DNA of 64,000 nt from Escherichia boydii (GTDB taxonomy: Bacteria; Pseudomonadota; Gammaproteobacteria; Enterobacterales; Enterobacteriaceae), in assembly GCA_041890495.1 (NCBI GenBank), contig CP169086.1, positions 248,001 to 312,000 on the forward strand, read 5' to 3'. Below the pieces are notes generated by a model, which worked only from the letters and a program-made list of their open reading frames with translations, had not been told where the DNA came from and searched no databases. Positions 33,682-42,761 of the stretch are shown in pieces. Made by a program: the position numbers and the translations under genes. Numbering within the stretch: position 1 is the stretch's first letter; each line of letters begins with the position of its first letter.

Positions 33682-33897
33682 ATGTTCAAAAAAATAATTT
33701 TAACGACAGCTTTAGTCCTCAGTGGCATATTATCATTCAATGTAAGTGCCAGTAGCATTTCTGCTACTGGGTTAACTATCAATGAGGCCAAACAGAAAAT
33801 AGAGCAAAAAGCCAACAAGAAAGGAGTAGGTTATAAGATCATTGGTGCTCATTATGGGAACTATGTTTATATGATTGCAAAAACAACCCCACAATAA
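33682..33897 (+). CDS. BhsA/McbA-family small periplasmic protein (DUF1471-like)
   Basis: This 71-residue protein has a signal peptide (MFKKIILTTALVLSGILSFN, ending near VSA) and a mature part of about 48 residues. The pattern SATGLTINEAKQKIEQKANK, then GVGYKIIGAHYGNYVYMIA fits the YhcN/BhsA/McbA family, which influences stress tolerance and biofilm formation. It is somewhat shorter than typical members. I chose the ATG at 33682, where the signal peptide starts. It lies between insertion-sequence fragments and has probably been moved with them. Confidence 0.72.
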   Translation: MFKKIILTTALVLSGILSFNVSASSISATGLTINEAKQKIEQKANKKGVGYKIIGAHYGNYVYMIAKTTPQ

Positions 33898-34337
33898 AAC
33901 ATACTGGGGTTTATAATTTTAAGTTTATAGATAAGTCCGTTTTTATCAGTAATACGCCGTTTTCTTAAGGTTGCACCGCAACAACTTGTTCGTGGATATA
34001 AATATCACTCTTCTGGTGCTCTATCGGCAGGAATGATAGGCATGAACGTCAATATCGAAAATACTATAGCTGCAATATTCACTGCCACCGGCCAGGATAT
34101 AGTAAGCATCCATGAATAATTAGTTGGCCAATTATGCGTGGAAATAAATGATGATGCCTCGATTTTCTATCGTTGACATCCCTTCAATAACAAACAACTC
34201 CAGGAGGCATTGATAATAAAACAAGACGTATAACGCAGAGGGCATTCGCTCTCTGACATCAGTTGTTGAGATAAATAACCAGCTTTTGTGTCCGAAAACA
34301 CAAAGACGGACTGCCGCCTGTTACCATATAAGGAGAT
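33898..34337. other. Intergenic region with no supported gene
   Basis: About 440 bases of mixed composition. Short open frames give no recognisable protein. It includes the promoter region of the SgcJ-like gene. Confidence 0.4.
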
Positions 34338-34784
34338 ATGATGATGAAAAAACTAATTTTACTGTTGTCACTGGCATCAGTGAGCACCTTTGCTTCTGCT
34401 GAAGTCTGTGTTAAGGCGACCGATGTCCAAGTTGAGGGGCTTTTTGAGCGCTGGAATGAGACCCTGAAATCCGGTGATGCAAAAAAAGTGTCGGCGAACT
34501 ATTTAAGTGATGCGGTTCTTCTTCCGACGGTGTCGAATAAAGTAAGACTGACAGATGCCGAGCGGGTGGATTACTTTGAGCACTTCCTTGAGAAAAAACC
34601 CACAGGAAAAATTGACAGCCGGACAATACGTACCGGCTGTAACAAGGCTATCGACAGCGGAGTGTATACCTTCACTTTCGCAGATAAATCCACTGTAACG
34701 GCACGCTATACCTTCACGTATGCCTGGGACGGTAAAGACTGGAAAATTTCTTCTCATCACTCTTCTGCCATGCCGGAAGGTTGA
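34338..34784 (+). CDS. SgcJ/EcaC-family secreted protein (SnoaL-like fold)
   Basis: This protein of about 148 residues has a signal peptide (MKKLILLLSLASVSTFASA) and a NTF2/SnoaL-like domain: VEGLFERWNETLKSGDAKKV, NYLSDAVLLPTVSN, and the C-terminal AWDGKDWKISSHHSSAMP. The family is called SgcJ/EcaC, and its enterobacterial members have no settled function. AGGAG lies upstream; any of three consecutive ATG codons (34338, 34341, 34344) could start it, the last having the best spacing. Confidence 0.78.
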   Translation: MMMKKLILLLSLASVSTFASAEVCVKATDVQVEGLFERWNETLKSGDAKKVSANYLSDAVLLPTVSNKVRLTDAERVDYFEHFLEKKPTGKIDSRTIRTGCNKAIDSGVYTFTFADKSTVTARYTFTYAWDGKDWKISSHHSSAMPEG

Positions 34785-34919
34785 AGGGACTACTATTTTC
34801 CGGCCATCCGTTTAAATTAAGTTATAATAATACAATCTGCAGATAGCTTGTGGGTTGTATTATGTTACCCATTTTATTAAAAGATTAACTGTAACTAATA
34901 AATATTCAGGGGTACTCAC

Positions 34920-35240
34920 ATGACCTATTTCATTCTGTCATTATCTATTGTGTGTGAGGTTATTGCCACGACCTAGTTAAAAGAGTCTGATGAGTTCTCC
35001 AGACTCATCCCGTCGGTTCTCACCGTGTTATTTTACGCAGAGGCATTTTATCTGCTCACGATACCAATGAAACAGATTCCGACGGATACTATTTATGCTG
35101 TCTGGTCAGGTGCGGGCATAGTTCTGATTAGCTTAATCGGGTGGGTTTATTACGGTCAGAAAATCGATCTGTCGGGGATAGGCTTTATTGTGACGGGTGT
35201 ATTAATCATAAATATCTTCTCCAGATCAGTCACGCATTAG
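34920..35240 (+). pseudogene. EmrE-like SMR efflux pump with in-frame TAG
   Basis: Translation from 34920 gives MTYFILSLSIVCEVIATT, then TAG, then LKESDEFSRLIPSVLTVLFY and onward to FIVTGVLIINIFSRSVTH. This aligns along its length with EmrE-type multidrug pumps of about 110 residues; the membrane glutamate (CEVIATT) is present, and the TAG replaces one codon next to it. A single base change from a leucine codon such as TTG would explain it. The gene is otherwise intact, so the inactivation looks recent; amber suppression could restore it. Confidence 0.85.
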
Positions 35241-35399
35241 GCGGTGTGCAGACTGTCCGCTGTTCTCTCTGCCCCACCGCGCATCAGGCGGGGCAAAGAA
35301 AGGAAAGGGAGGAGCCTGACTTTTTGTAAAGACACAGAGAATAATTAGTGACACGGGCATGTGATATTGTTGCTTAGTACCGGGAGAGATGGATCCTGA

Positions 35400-35640
35400 G
35401 CCCAGGAAAGACTAGGACTCATACATATCAAGCTCACCTCTTTCCAGCTGCAGGGAACCCGCCTTTTTAAGCTTTTTCATGATCCGGCACAGCGTGATTT
35501 GTTGAAAGGTATGAGCTGTTAGCCAGAAAGTACAACAAGGAGACTCTTTTTCTGATGTGTGGCGGATAGGCATTCCCGCGTTCAATAATGTTTTTTGTAT
35601 GAGTTTCAGTTTTATTTGTTAACTGCCCCAGATTAATAAT
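35400..35640 (-). pseudogene. Possible relic of an IprA-like winged-helix regulator
   Basis: Minus-strand fragments in two frames (GIINLGQLTNKTETHTKNII, KRVSLLYFLANSSY, then ITLCRIMKKLKKAGSLQLER ending MYES) resemble the C-terminal winged helix of the IprA family, like the gene at 26279. Frameshifts and stops interrupt it and the N-terminal half is not visible. The assignment rests on a short weak match. Confidence 0.35.
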
Positions 35641-35739
35641 CCCGACCTGAACCAGGACCAGCCGCTAACGATACTTATGCCACTTAGAATTAGCATCGCT
35701 CCTTAAATAAAGCCTGGCTGTAGCTGTTCTCTCAAAATA

Positions 35740-36120
35740 AATTATGCTGTAATGACCCCAAATACAAGCGTCATGAATGAGAGAACACCTAACTGTGATG
35801 CCATGTATTTTCGCATTAAACTTTACCAGGCTAAATAACTCAAAAAGCCAACTGTTACGCTTTGAAAGATTAAACTAACAATCCCAGAGGTGCCAGATTC
35901 GAAGTGATATTGGCCGGAGAAGTATGAATAGTTTGATAAACTAAATTTTCCCCTAAAAAACGGATGAGAAGCCGGCGACTCACTAAGAGATGAGCATCGG
36001 ATGAGTACGGTAGTGGCACCCCATGACAGGCCAGCAAATAATCCCATTATATCTCCTGCCAGAGTCTGGCTGGAACTACCACCTGAAGCATTACCTGACA
36101 GAAACGCAACGCAAATCTAT
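35740..36120 (-). pseudogene. DMT/EamA-family transporter fragment
   Basis: On the minus strand, MGLFAGLSWGATTVLIRCSS and later FQSVTVGFLSYLAW, a stop, then MASQLGVLSFMTLVFGVITA resemble the second half of an EamA-type drug/metabolite transporter. Stop codons interrupt helices and a central piece is missing. It ends beside the left end of IS1 copy 2. Confidence 0.62.
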
Positions 36121-36151
36121 GCAAATGTAATTGCTATCCCTATCCATTGCG

Positions 36152-36805
36152 GGTAATGCCTCTATCTAGTTGAATTGGTATATAATACCTGCTTTTGAGG
36201 TTTTCTCATGGTCAGCGTACCGTTCATTGTCCCCGCAGCCAGTCTGCTCAGGTTTATCGTCATGGACAGAACCCTAAAGAGCGTGACCGGTTCCGCTGCC
36301 GTGACTGCCGTCGTGTATTTCTGCTCACCTATACCTATGAAACCAGCCCGGCGTCAAAGAACACATTACCGAAATGGCGTTCAATGGAGCCGGTGTTCGT
36401 GATACTGCAAGCACGCTCAAAATCGGCATTAACACCGTCATTCGCACTTTAAAAAACTCGCGCCGAAGCGAATAACATCCTCACCGGTAGCTCATGCCGA
36501 TGTGGCGCTTATCTGCGAACTCGATGAACAATGGAGCTTTATCGGCAGTAAAGCGCGTCAGCACTGGCTCTGGTATGGATACAACACCAAAACAGGCGGC
36601 GTTCTGGCTTATACGTTCGGTCCGCGTACGGATGACACCAACCGTGAACTTCTGGCTCTGCCTACACTATTTAATATCGGCATGATAACCAGCGATGGCT
36701 GGGGCAGTTATGCCAGAGAAGTGCCGAAAAATGAGCATCTGACGGGCAAAATATTCACTCAGTGTATTGAACGTAACAACCTGACGCTGAGAACCTGCAC
36801 CAAAC
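36152..36805 (+). mobile_element. Divergent IS1 copy 2, right end cut by IS66
   Basis: The left end reads GGTAATGCCTCTATC at 36152. insA-like sequence with cysteines (FRCRDCRRVFLLTYTYE) and insB (ALICELDEQWSFIGSKARQH, ITSDGWGSYAREVPKN) follow in shifting frames. The element is cut at 36805 by an IS66 terminal repeat, and the IS1 right end is not found beyond that IS66. It is an IS1 relative clearly different in sequence from the common E. coli IS1. Confidence 0.82.
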
Positions 36806-36816
36806 GTAAGCGTTAA
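36502..36816 (+). pseudogene. InsB-like IS1 transposase, 3' truncated
   Basis: The frame MALICELDEQWSFIGSKARQ through TLRTCTKRKR covers most of insB, with the DDE-type residues in ELDEQW and SDGWGSY. The last 9 or so codons come from the IS66 end, replacing the conserved KSVELHDKVIG-like C-terminus, so the enzyme is truncated. Confidence 0.78.
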
Positions 36817-36835
36817 GTGAGCGCCGTATTGACGA

Positions 36836-38415
36836 CTATTGCCTGGTGAGATCTACGTTCCATGGCTGCAGTTCGGCCACTTTGTTGCTGGCCCAATCCG
36901 ATAGTACCCTCAGGATATAGAGAAGGTAGGCTTCTGGATCGATACCGTTCAGCCTGCACGTTCCGATCAGACCATACAGAAGGGCACCACGTTCACCACC
37001 ATAATCGCTGCCGAAGAAGATAAAATTCTTCTTTTCCAGGGCAGACGGCACGAAGGGCTCGTTCGGCTGCATTGTTATCAGGCTCTGCAAGGCCGTCATC
37101 ACTGTAGTAGCACTGCGCATCCCACTGGTTCAGGGCATAAGCGAACGCTTCGCCCAGACGGGATTTTTTCGACAGCATTGCGCTTTTCTCCACCAACCAG
37201 TTGTGCAGGGAAGCCAGCAACGGTTTGCTCCGGGATTGCCTGGCTGCCGGACGGACTGCTATCGGAAGGCCGCGTATTTCGTCCTCAATGGCATACAGCT
37301 CGCCGATACGTTTCAGGGTTTCCTCTGCTGTCGCCGTTTACGTTGTGGATTTTGCGCCGCGCGTGGGCCCAGCATGCAGCTTCTGTCAACGGGCCACCTT
37401 CACGCTCTGCGCTGAACAACCTGTCGTAACCTGCGAAGGCATCGGCCTGCAGCACACCACGATAATGGCGAAAATGCTGCTGAGGATGCTTCCCCTGCCT
37501 GTCCGGCGAGAAGGCGAACCACGCAGCGGGCGGGTCTGACGAGCCAGCGTTCCGGTCATCGCGTACATATGTCCAGATGCGCCCGGTTTTTGTCTTCTTT
37601 CTGCCCGGTGCCAGTACCGGCACTGGGGTATCGTCCGTATGCATTTTGCGGCAGTTCATCACGTAGCGGTAAAGAGCTTCATCCAGCGGGGTCATTAACC
37701 GGCAACAGGCATCCACCCAGTCGGAGAGCAGTGCACGACTCAGAGCCACACCCTGACCAGCAAAGATTTCAGTCTGACGATACAGCGGCAGATGTTCGCA
37801 GTATTTCGCGGTTAGCACCCGGGCCAGCAGACCCGGTCCTGCGATACCACGATCGATGGGACTTGATGGCGCAGGGCCTTCAACGATACAGTCGCATCTG
37901 ACACAGGCCTTTTTCACTCTGACCGTGCGGATCACCTTCAGGGCGCTGGAGACCAGTTCCAGCTGCTCCGCGCTGACTTCGCTGAGGTACTCCATATCGC
38001 TGCCGCATTCCGGACAGCAGGTTTCCGCAGGCTCCAGTCGGTGTATCTCGCGGGGAAGGTGTTCCGGTAACGGGCGACGATGGCGGGACTGACGCAACTG
38101 GCGGGGTACCTGTGGATCGTCTTCCCGTCCGTTGTAGCGATCGCTTTGCTGCTCCTGCTGTTTCAGCAGGGCTTCGGCTTCTTCAACCTGTTGGCGACGT
38201 TTTTCTGAACGGGTGCCGAATAACATCCGGCGCAGTTTTTCTATCTGTGCCCGCAGGTGCTCTATCTCGCGCTCTTCGTTCTCTATTTTCTCTTCAGCGC
38301 GGGTCAGCGCCGAACGCAGGAACAACTCAGTCTCTGCAACGAGGCTGAGCTGACTGTCTTTCTGGCGAAGCGCGTCTTCCAGCGCGGTGATACGGGCGAG
38401 ATAGTCCTGACTCAT
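36836..38415 (-). pseudogene. tnpC: IS66 transposase TnpC, frameshifted
   Basis: The N-terminal 370 or so residues are intact from MSQDYLARITALEDALRQKD: a coiled coil, a zinc-finger-like region (CCPECGSDMEY, CVRCDCIVEG) and most of the DDE domain (HTDDTPVPVLAPG, DAFAGYDRLF). The frame is lost near 37290. The rest appears in two other frames (YYSDDGLAEPDNNAAERALR, then FFGSDYGGERGALLYGLIGT). At least two frameshifts break it, so this element cannot supply its own transposase. Confidence 0.87.
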
Positions 38416-38490
38416 GGCCTCCTTTATAATGCGGTCATGTTCTTTTTAAAACATTGTCAGTAAGTTAAGGTGTGCTGTTTTTGGCTGACG

Positions 38491-38796
38491 TCAGTCCAGC
38501 TTATCGAGGAGCATGGCAAGTTGTGAGCGGGTGATCGCTATTTTACCATCGCATACAGCAGGCCAGATGAACTGGCCTTCTTCCGGCCGCTTGGTAAACA
38601 GGCACAGGCCATCAGCATCAGCCCAGAGGATCTTCACGGTGTCACCTTTGCGGCCACGGAAGATAAACAGGTGACCGGAGAACGGATCCTCATCAAGTGC
38701 ATGCTGAACCAGTTCGTCCAGACCATTGAACGATTTACGTATGTCCGTGACGCCAGCAACCAGCCAGATGCGGGTACCTGACGGAAGATTAATCAT
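38491..38796 (-). CDS. tnpB: IS66 accessory protein TnpB
   Basis: This 101-residue protein, MINLPSGTRIWLVAGVTDIR onward with FNGLDELVQHALDEDPFSGH and LFIFRGRKGDTVKIL, is a typical IS66 Orf2 protein needed for transposition. It is intact and overlaps tnpA by 4 bases. It is of normal length. Confidence 0.92.
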   Translation of the reverse strand: MINLPSGTRIWLVAGVTDIRKSFNGLDELVQHALDEDPFSGHLFIFRGRKGDTVKILWADADGLCLFTKRPEEGQFIWPAVCDGKIAITRSQLAMLLDKLD

Positions 38797-39161
38797 CCTG
38801 ACACTCTCCCGGTAAGCTCACGTAGCAGCACAGCCAGCAACTCCGGCGACGGATTTTCCAGGGTTATTTTACCGTGGAGGAACTCAACACAGCAGGAAGA
38901 AGCATTCAACGGGCACAGCCCGAAAGCGATATCAGATTCTGTGGACTCCGGTACGATCTCTAAGGGTAAGAGTGACGGCTCCGGAGGTGGGGCGATGGTC
39001 GCGGGCAGGCGGCGAGATATCCGACCTTCGCTTTGCCACATGCGCAACCACTTAAAAATGAGGTTGTGAGCAACCCCGTTTTCCCTTGCGACATTGGCTC
39101 CTGGGTGAGAAGCCAGTTCAACAATACGAAGTTTAAAGTCGTTGGAATAGACTGTATGCAT
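38793..39161 (-). CDS. tnpA: IS66 accessory protein TnpA
   Basis: This protein of about 122 residues starts MHTVYSNDFKLRIVELASHP, the HTH region of IS66 OrfA proteins, and contains LIFKWLRMWQSEGRISRRLP. The usual I-A-R-E-H part of the helix-turn-helix is shortened here (GANVARENGVAHN). An IS21-family element inserted at the 5' end, just upstream of this start, so the original N-terminus and promoter may be displaced. An open frame extends slightly further upstream into IS21 sequence. Confidence 0.8.
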   Translation of the reverse strand: MHTVYSNDFKLRIVELASHPGANVARENGVAHNLIFKWLRMWQSEGRISRRLPATIAPPPEPSLLPLEIVPESTESDIAFGLCPLNASSCCVEFLHGKITLENPSPELLAVLLRELTGRVSG

Positions 39162-39310
39162 ATTCGCATGTCGCTCGATCACTGATTCGCACGCTGGTCG
39201 ATCACCATTTGGCACGTTGCCCGATCACCGATTGGCATGGTGGTCGATCACTGCCACTTAGCCTGCCCAATCAGTGATTCGCATCTCCAATCACTGATTG
39301 GCATACCACC

Positions 39311-40932
39311 ATGCCAGACCTCCTCTCTTCTGCCACGCTCTCCACTGGGCGCATCGTCATTCCTGTGGAGATAACCATGTCACGAAAGAAGAATCAGAGG
39401 ACGTCTATGGATACCTGCTTTCGTATTCTCCAGTTGAAGTTCGGACAGAGCCTGTCACACCGTAACATCGGGCTGACGCTACGCATCAGTCCCTCTACCG
39501 TGTTCGAGGTGCTGACTCGCTTCGCGGCCAGCCAGTTGCCCTGGCCGCTGCCTGAAAACTTCACCGCCGATGTGCTTGAGAAGCGACTCTTCCCTGCTAA
39601 AGAACCCACTCATGCTCCCGTTGTCGAGCCCGACTGGCTTTACACCGACACTGAACTGCGACCCCGGCGTAACGCGCCAGTTGCTCTGGACGTAGTACAA
39701 AGCGCAGGCGGGTGAAAAAGCCATGGGCTACTCCCAGTACTGCCGCTGCTACCGCAGCTGGCATAAAACGCAGCGCCGCTCCATGCGCCAGACGCATCGT
39801 GCCGGGGAAAAGCTTTTTATCGACTTTTGCGGCCCGACCGTTCCCGTAGTCAACCCTGACACCGGTGAAATACGCAGGGTGGCCATCTTCGTCGCGGTGA
39901 TGGGCGCATCCGGCTATGCCTTCGTGGAGGCCTGCGAGGGCCAGGACATGATGTCATGGCTGAACGCCAACAGCCGGTGCCTGACGTTCCTGGGTGGGGT
40001 ACCGCAGCTGCTTATCCCTGATAACCTGCGCAGCGCGGTCAAAAAACCGGACCGTTACGAACCCGCCATTAACGACAGCTACCAGGCGCTGGCGGCCCAC
40101 TATGGTAGGGCGGTGCTGCCGGCACGGCCGCGAAAGCCTAAAGACAAGGCGAAGGTGGAAAACGCGGTGCTCATCGTGGAGCGCTGGCTGCTGGCGCGCA
40201 TCCGCAATGAGACTTTTTACACGCTGCGCGCGCTGAATCACCGGCTCAGTGAGCTGCTGCACTCGCTTAACCACCGTCCAATGAAAGGCTATGGCAACCA
40301 GAGCTGGGCGGAACGCTTCGCGCTGCTGGATGCGCTCGCACTGTCGCCGCTGCCGGCCATACCGTATGAGTACAGTGAGTACCGCACTGTGAAGGTGGCG
40401 CCGGACTATCACGTCGAATACGCGCGCCACTGGTACTCCGTGCCGCACGAGCTGGTTGGCCAACGCCTGTCGCTGAAGGCAGGCCAGACTGTGATACAGG
40501 TTTGGTACCGGGGCCAGTGCGTGGCACAGCACCCGCGCAGCCATCACGAATATCAGCACACGACGCATCCGCAACACATGCCTGCAGCACACCGGCGCCA
40601 CAGTCAGTGGACGCCGGAGCGTCAGGCCGCGGTAGCGGCCAGCATCGGCCCGTTCACCGGGCGAGTCGTGGTGCTGATGCAGAACCGGAAAGCACACGGA
40701 GCAGTCCTGCCGGGCCGTGTCGGGGCTGCTGGCGCTGGTGAAGCGTTACGGCCGTGAACGGCTGGAAAAGGCATGCCGTGCGGCCTGCCACTATCAGGTA
40801 CCAGAGCGGCGGTTCGTGGAAAACCTGCTGCGCCATAACCGTGAAAACGCGGTGCTGGCCGAATCGTCAGCAGAGAATGAGGCTGCGTCGCAGGCGCATG
40901 AAAACGTACGCGGACCGGGTTACTACCACTGA
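39311..40932 (+). pseudogene. istA: IS21-family transposase IstA, frameshifted
   Basis: Three frames join to give one IstA. First, an N-terminal DNA-binding part (LKFGQSLSHRNIGLTLRISP) ends near 39660, where an extra C shifts the frame and a TAG follows. Next comes the catalytic part (KLFIDFCGPTVPVV, LLIPDNLRSAV, KDKAKVENAVLIVERW) from 39723. A second shift near 40690 separates the C-terminus (LLALVKRYGRERLEKACRAA). The catalytic residues are kept but the protein cannot be made in one piece. Confidence 0.86.
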
Positions 40933-40945
40933 GAGGAACAACACC

Positions 40946-41650
40946 ATGCAGGATATCCTGATGCAAAAACTGCGACAGCTGAAGCTGCCGGCGATGGCAG
41001 AGTCATTGTTGCGCCAGCGTGAAACGCCCCAGACTTACGGTGAGCTGTCGTTCGAAGAGCGCCTGGTCATGCTGGCCGATGAAGAGCTGCTAAGTCGTGA
41101 GAATAACCGGGTGGCCAGGCTGAGGAAGAACGCGAACCTGAAGTACAGCGCCGCGCCGGAGGGCCTTCATTACCCGGTATCAAGGGGGTTGCGCGCAGAG
41201 CAGATGCGCGAGCTGCTGAGCGGCCAGTACATCACACACAGCAAGAACGTGTTAATCACGGGTCCGACGGGGTGCGGAAAAAGCTGGATAGCGAACGCGC
41301 TGGGCGAGCAGTGTTGCCGGCAGAAGTATACGGTACAGTACTGGCGCGCAGGACGTCTGCTGGAGACGCTGTCGCAGGGTCGCGTAGACGGCAGCTGGCT
41401 GAAAGTGCTGAAGCAGGTGCAGAAAACGAGGCTGCTAATCCTGGATGATCTGGGTCTTGAACCGCTGAACGCTCAGCAGAGCAGTGACCTACTGGAAATA
41501 GTAGAAGATCGTTACGGTGAGGGCAGTACCATCGTGATAAGCCAGTTCCCGGTAGATAAATGGCATGGACTGATGGAAAGTCCGACGACGGCGGATGCAC
41601 TGCTCGACAGGCTGGTGCACAACGCGCACAGGGTGACACTGCAGGGATAA
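40946..41650 (+). CDS. istB: IS21-family helper ATPase IstB (nested element)
   Basis: This 234-residue AAA+ ATPase is intact. Walker A is GPTGCGKS (in LITGPTGCGKSWIANAL) and Walker B is LLILDDLG. I chose the ATG at 40946, preceded by GAGAGGA; the open frame extends upstream through the istA tail but is not IstB-like there. It differs markedly from the IstB of copies A and B. Confidence 0.9.
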   Translation: MQDILMQKLRQLKLPAMAESLLRQRETPQTYGELSFEERLVMLADEELLSRENNRVARLRKNANLKYSAAPEGLHYPVSRGLRAEQMRELLSGQYITHSKNVLITGPTGCGKSWIANALGEQCCRQKYTVQYWRAGRLLETLSQGRVDGSWLKVLKQVQKTRLLILDDLGLEPLNAQQSSDLLEIVEDRYGEGSTIVISQFPVDKWHGLMESPTTADALLDRLVHNAHRVTLQG

Positions 41651-41924
41651 TCGATGAGGAAAACGCGGCCTGAACTGGAAAGTGTTACCGACGTAAGCTA
41701 AAACGAGACAGGAAGAGAGGTTCAGGCGCGATCGGTCAGGATGCGAAACAGTGATCTAGCGACCATGCGAAATGGTGATCGAATAGAGTGGAATACGCAC
41801 TGTACGTGATTCAGTTCGCCAGTCGGAAGTGTTTTCCATGAATAGAGCTCCATCTGGTTTAGAAGGAGCTCTAACCTAACGATCCCGGAACCAGAATCAC
41901 AGGCGGCAGTGGCTTGACGCTTAC

Positions 41925-42360
41925 GCATTTAATACCTATTTTGCAACAATGCATATACTGCAATCTCTGACTTCCTGTTCATCCCGCAGCGTCTGACGGC
42001 ATTTATTCTGCATTTAAACTCCCCCTCCATTTAGAAAAATTAATTCCGATCTGCCTCGCCGTGTCACTGGACATTATTTCCGAATGTGCTCTTTCCTCCA
42101 GGTGACAAAGCACGTTTTGCTGGCGGCGGGGCAGGGTGCGGAGGGAGGCTTTTAAACACACATACCTTGTGTGCCGGTAAGCTGGTGAAGGCACGACATG
42201 TTGATTATCCACAGAAACGGGGGATAACTGGACAGAATTACGCTTCTGTTCAGGCTGACGCGGGCGCGCGTGGCATCACTCCCGTAGGCTTAGTGTGAGT
42301 TTCCCATGGCATTTCCAGCGTTTGCATGGTTAGTCTATCGGACGGTGAGAACGATATTGG
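41925..42360. other. Spacer between IS66 and the IS3 back half
   Basis: No gene is firmly supported. A minus-strand frame ending at 42003 (CHLEERAHSEIMSSDTARQI, then GINFSKWRGSLNAE) looks like a real protein tail but is unidentified. The region is probably plasmid backbone remnant. Confidence 0.35.
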
Positions 42361-42693
42361 TCAGCACACTGGTTTCAGGCTGAAATAAACGCAACTCAAC
42401 ACCATGTCCACGCCCCCTTGATCGAGCACGTGGAAGGTAAATTCCGGGTTCTGATCAGTTCTTATTGTTGTAGAGTAGTCACGAAAAAGCGTAAGCCTAT
42501 CTAGAATAGGAGTCACCTGAACGATTTTAATACCGAATGCCTTGGTGATCGTCAGACACTCCCTCATGAAATCATCAACGCAGATTAGCCAGTTAATGCT
42601 GCGGACGCTGGCAAGTGCATCCATGACAAAGTCCATCAACCATGTCAGGTCCGGTGCACCCGGGAAAAGAAAATGAAGACGCTCAGTGAGAGC
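42361..42693 (-). pseudogene. IS3-family orfB, C-terminal half, cut by IS21 copy B
   Basis: The minus strand reads ALTERLHFLFPGAPDLTWLM, then DFVMDAL and NWLICVDDFMRECLTI, the start of the IS3-family catalytic domain with its first aspartates, and continues to VELRLFQPET after a frameshift near 42390. The upstream part is missing because IS21 copy B begins at 42694; the part matching it lies at 2246-2790. The 5 bases before IS21 are AGAGC, the same as those after copy A. Confidence 0.8.
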
Positions 42694-42761
42694 TGTCAAC
42701 AACGGGTAAAAAGTGATCCACTTACCGTCACCACCAACGGTCTAATATTGATCCACCTTGT

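Larger units (their letters stand above)
39163..41785 (+). mobile_element. Second IS21-family element (different type), nested in IS66
   Basis: This element is unrelated in detail to copies A and B. Its left end carries several variants of the motif GATCACTGATTCGCA within about 150 bases; matching inverted copies lie at the right end (GCGAAACAGTGATC and GCGAAATGGTGATC). Such repeated end motifs are usual for IS21-family transposase binding. It contains a broken istA and an intact istB. Boundaries are approximate to about 20 bases. Confidence 0.8.
36806..41924 (-). mobile_element. IS66-family element interrupted by an IS21-family element
   Basis: The left end GTAAGCGTTAAGTGAG (36806) and the complement of the right end GTAAGCGTCAAGCCAC (to 41924) are IS66-type terminal repeats. 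Between them lie tnpC (broken), tnpB and tnpA on the minus strand, then a complete IS21-family element upstream of tnpA, then about 140 bases of IS66 leader. The 8-bp flanks (CACCAAAC and GCATTTAA) do not match, and the IS1 cut at the left does not continue at the right, so a deletion or recombination followed insertion. Confidence 0.82.
2246..42693. other. Putative former circle (plasmid-like) lying between directly repeated IS21 copies
   Basis: This 40.4-kb stretch lies between two apparently identical, same-orientation IS21-family elements. Its left end begins AGAGC inside the N-terminal half of an IS3-family element, and its right end finishes AGAGC inside the C-terminal half of an IS3-family element. 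Joining the ends through one IS21 copy rebuilds IS3 interrupted by IS21 with a 5-bp target duplication. That arrangement arises naturally if the stretch was circular. Partition, resolvase and theta-subunit genes support a plasmid origin. I found no recognisable replication initiator. A repeat-driven assembly join cannot be excluded. Confidence 0.65.

Noticed and set aside
34411..34760. Minus-strand frames opposite the SgcJ-like gene
   Set aside because: They are shadows of a gene with a clear signal peptide, ribosome-binding site and family motifs.
39954..40697. 247-codon minus-strand frame within the nested IS21-family element
   Set aside because: It is antisense to the IstA catalytic domain and has no recognisable features.
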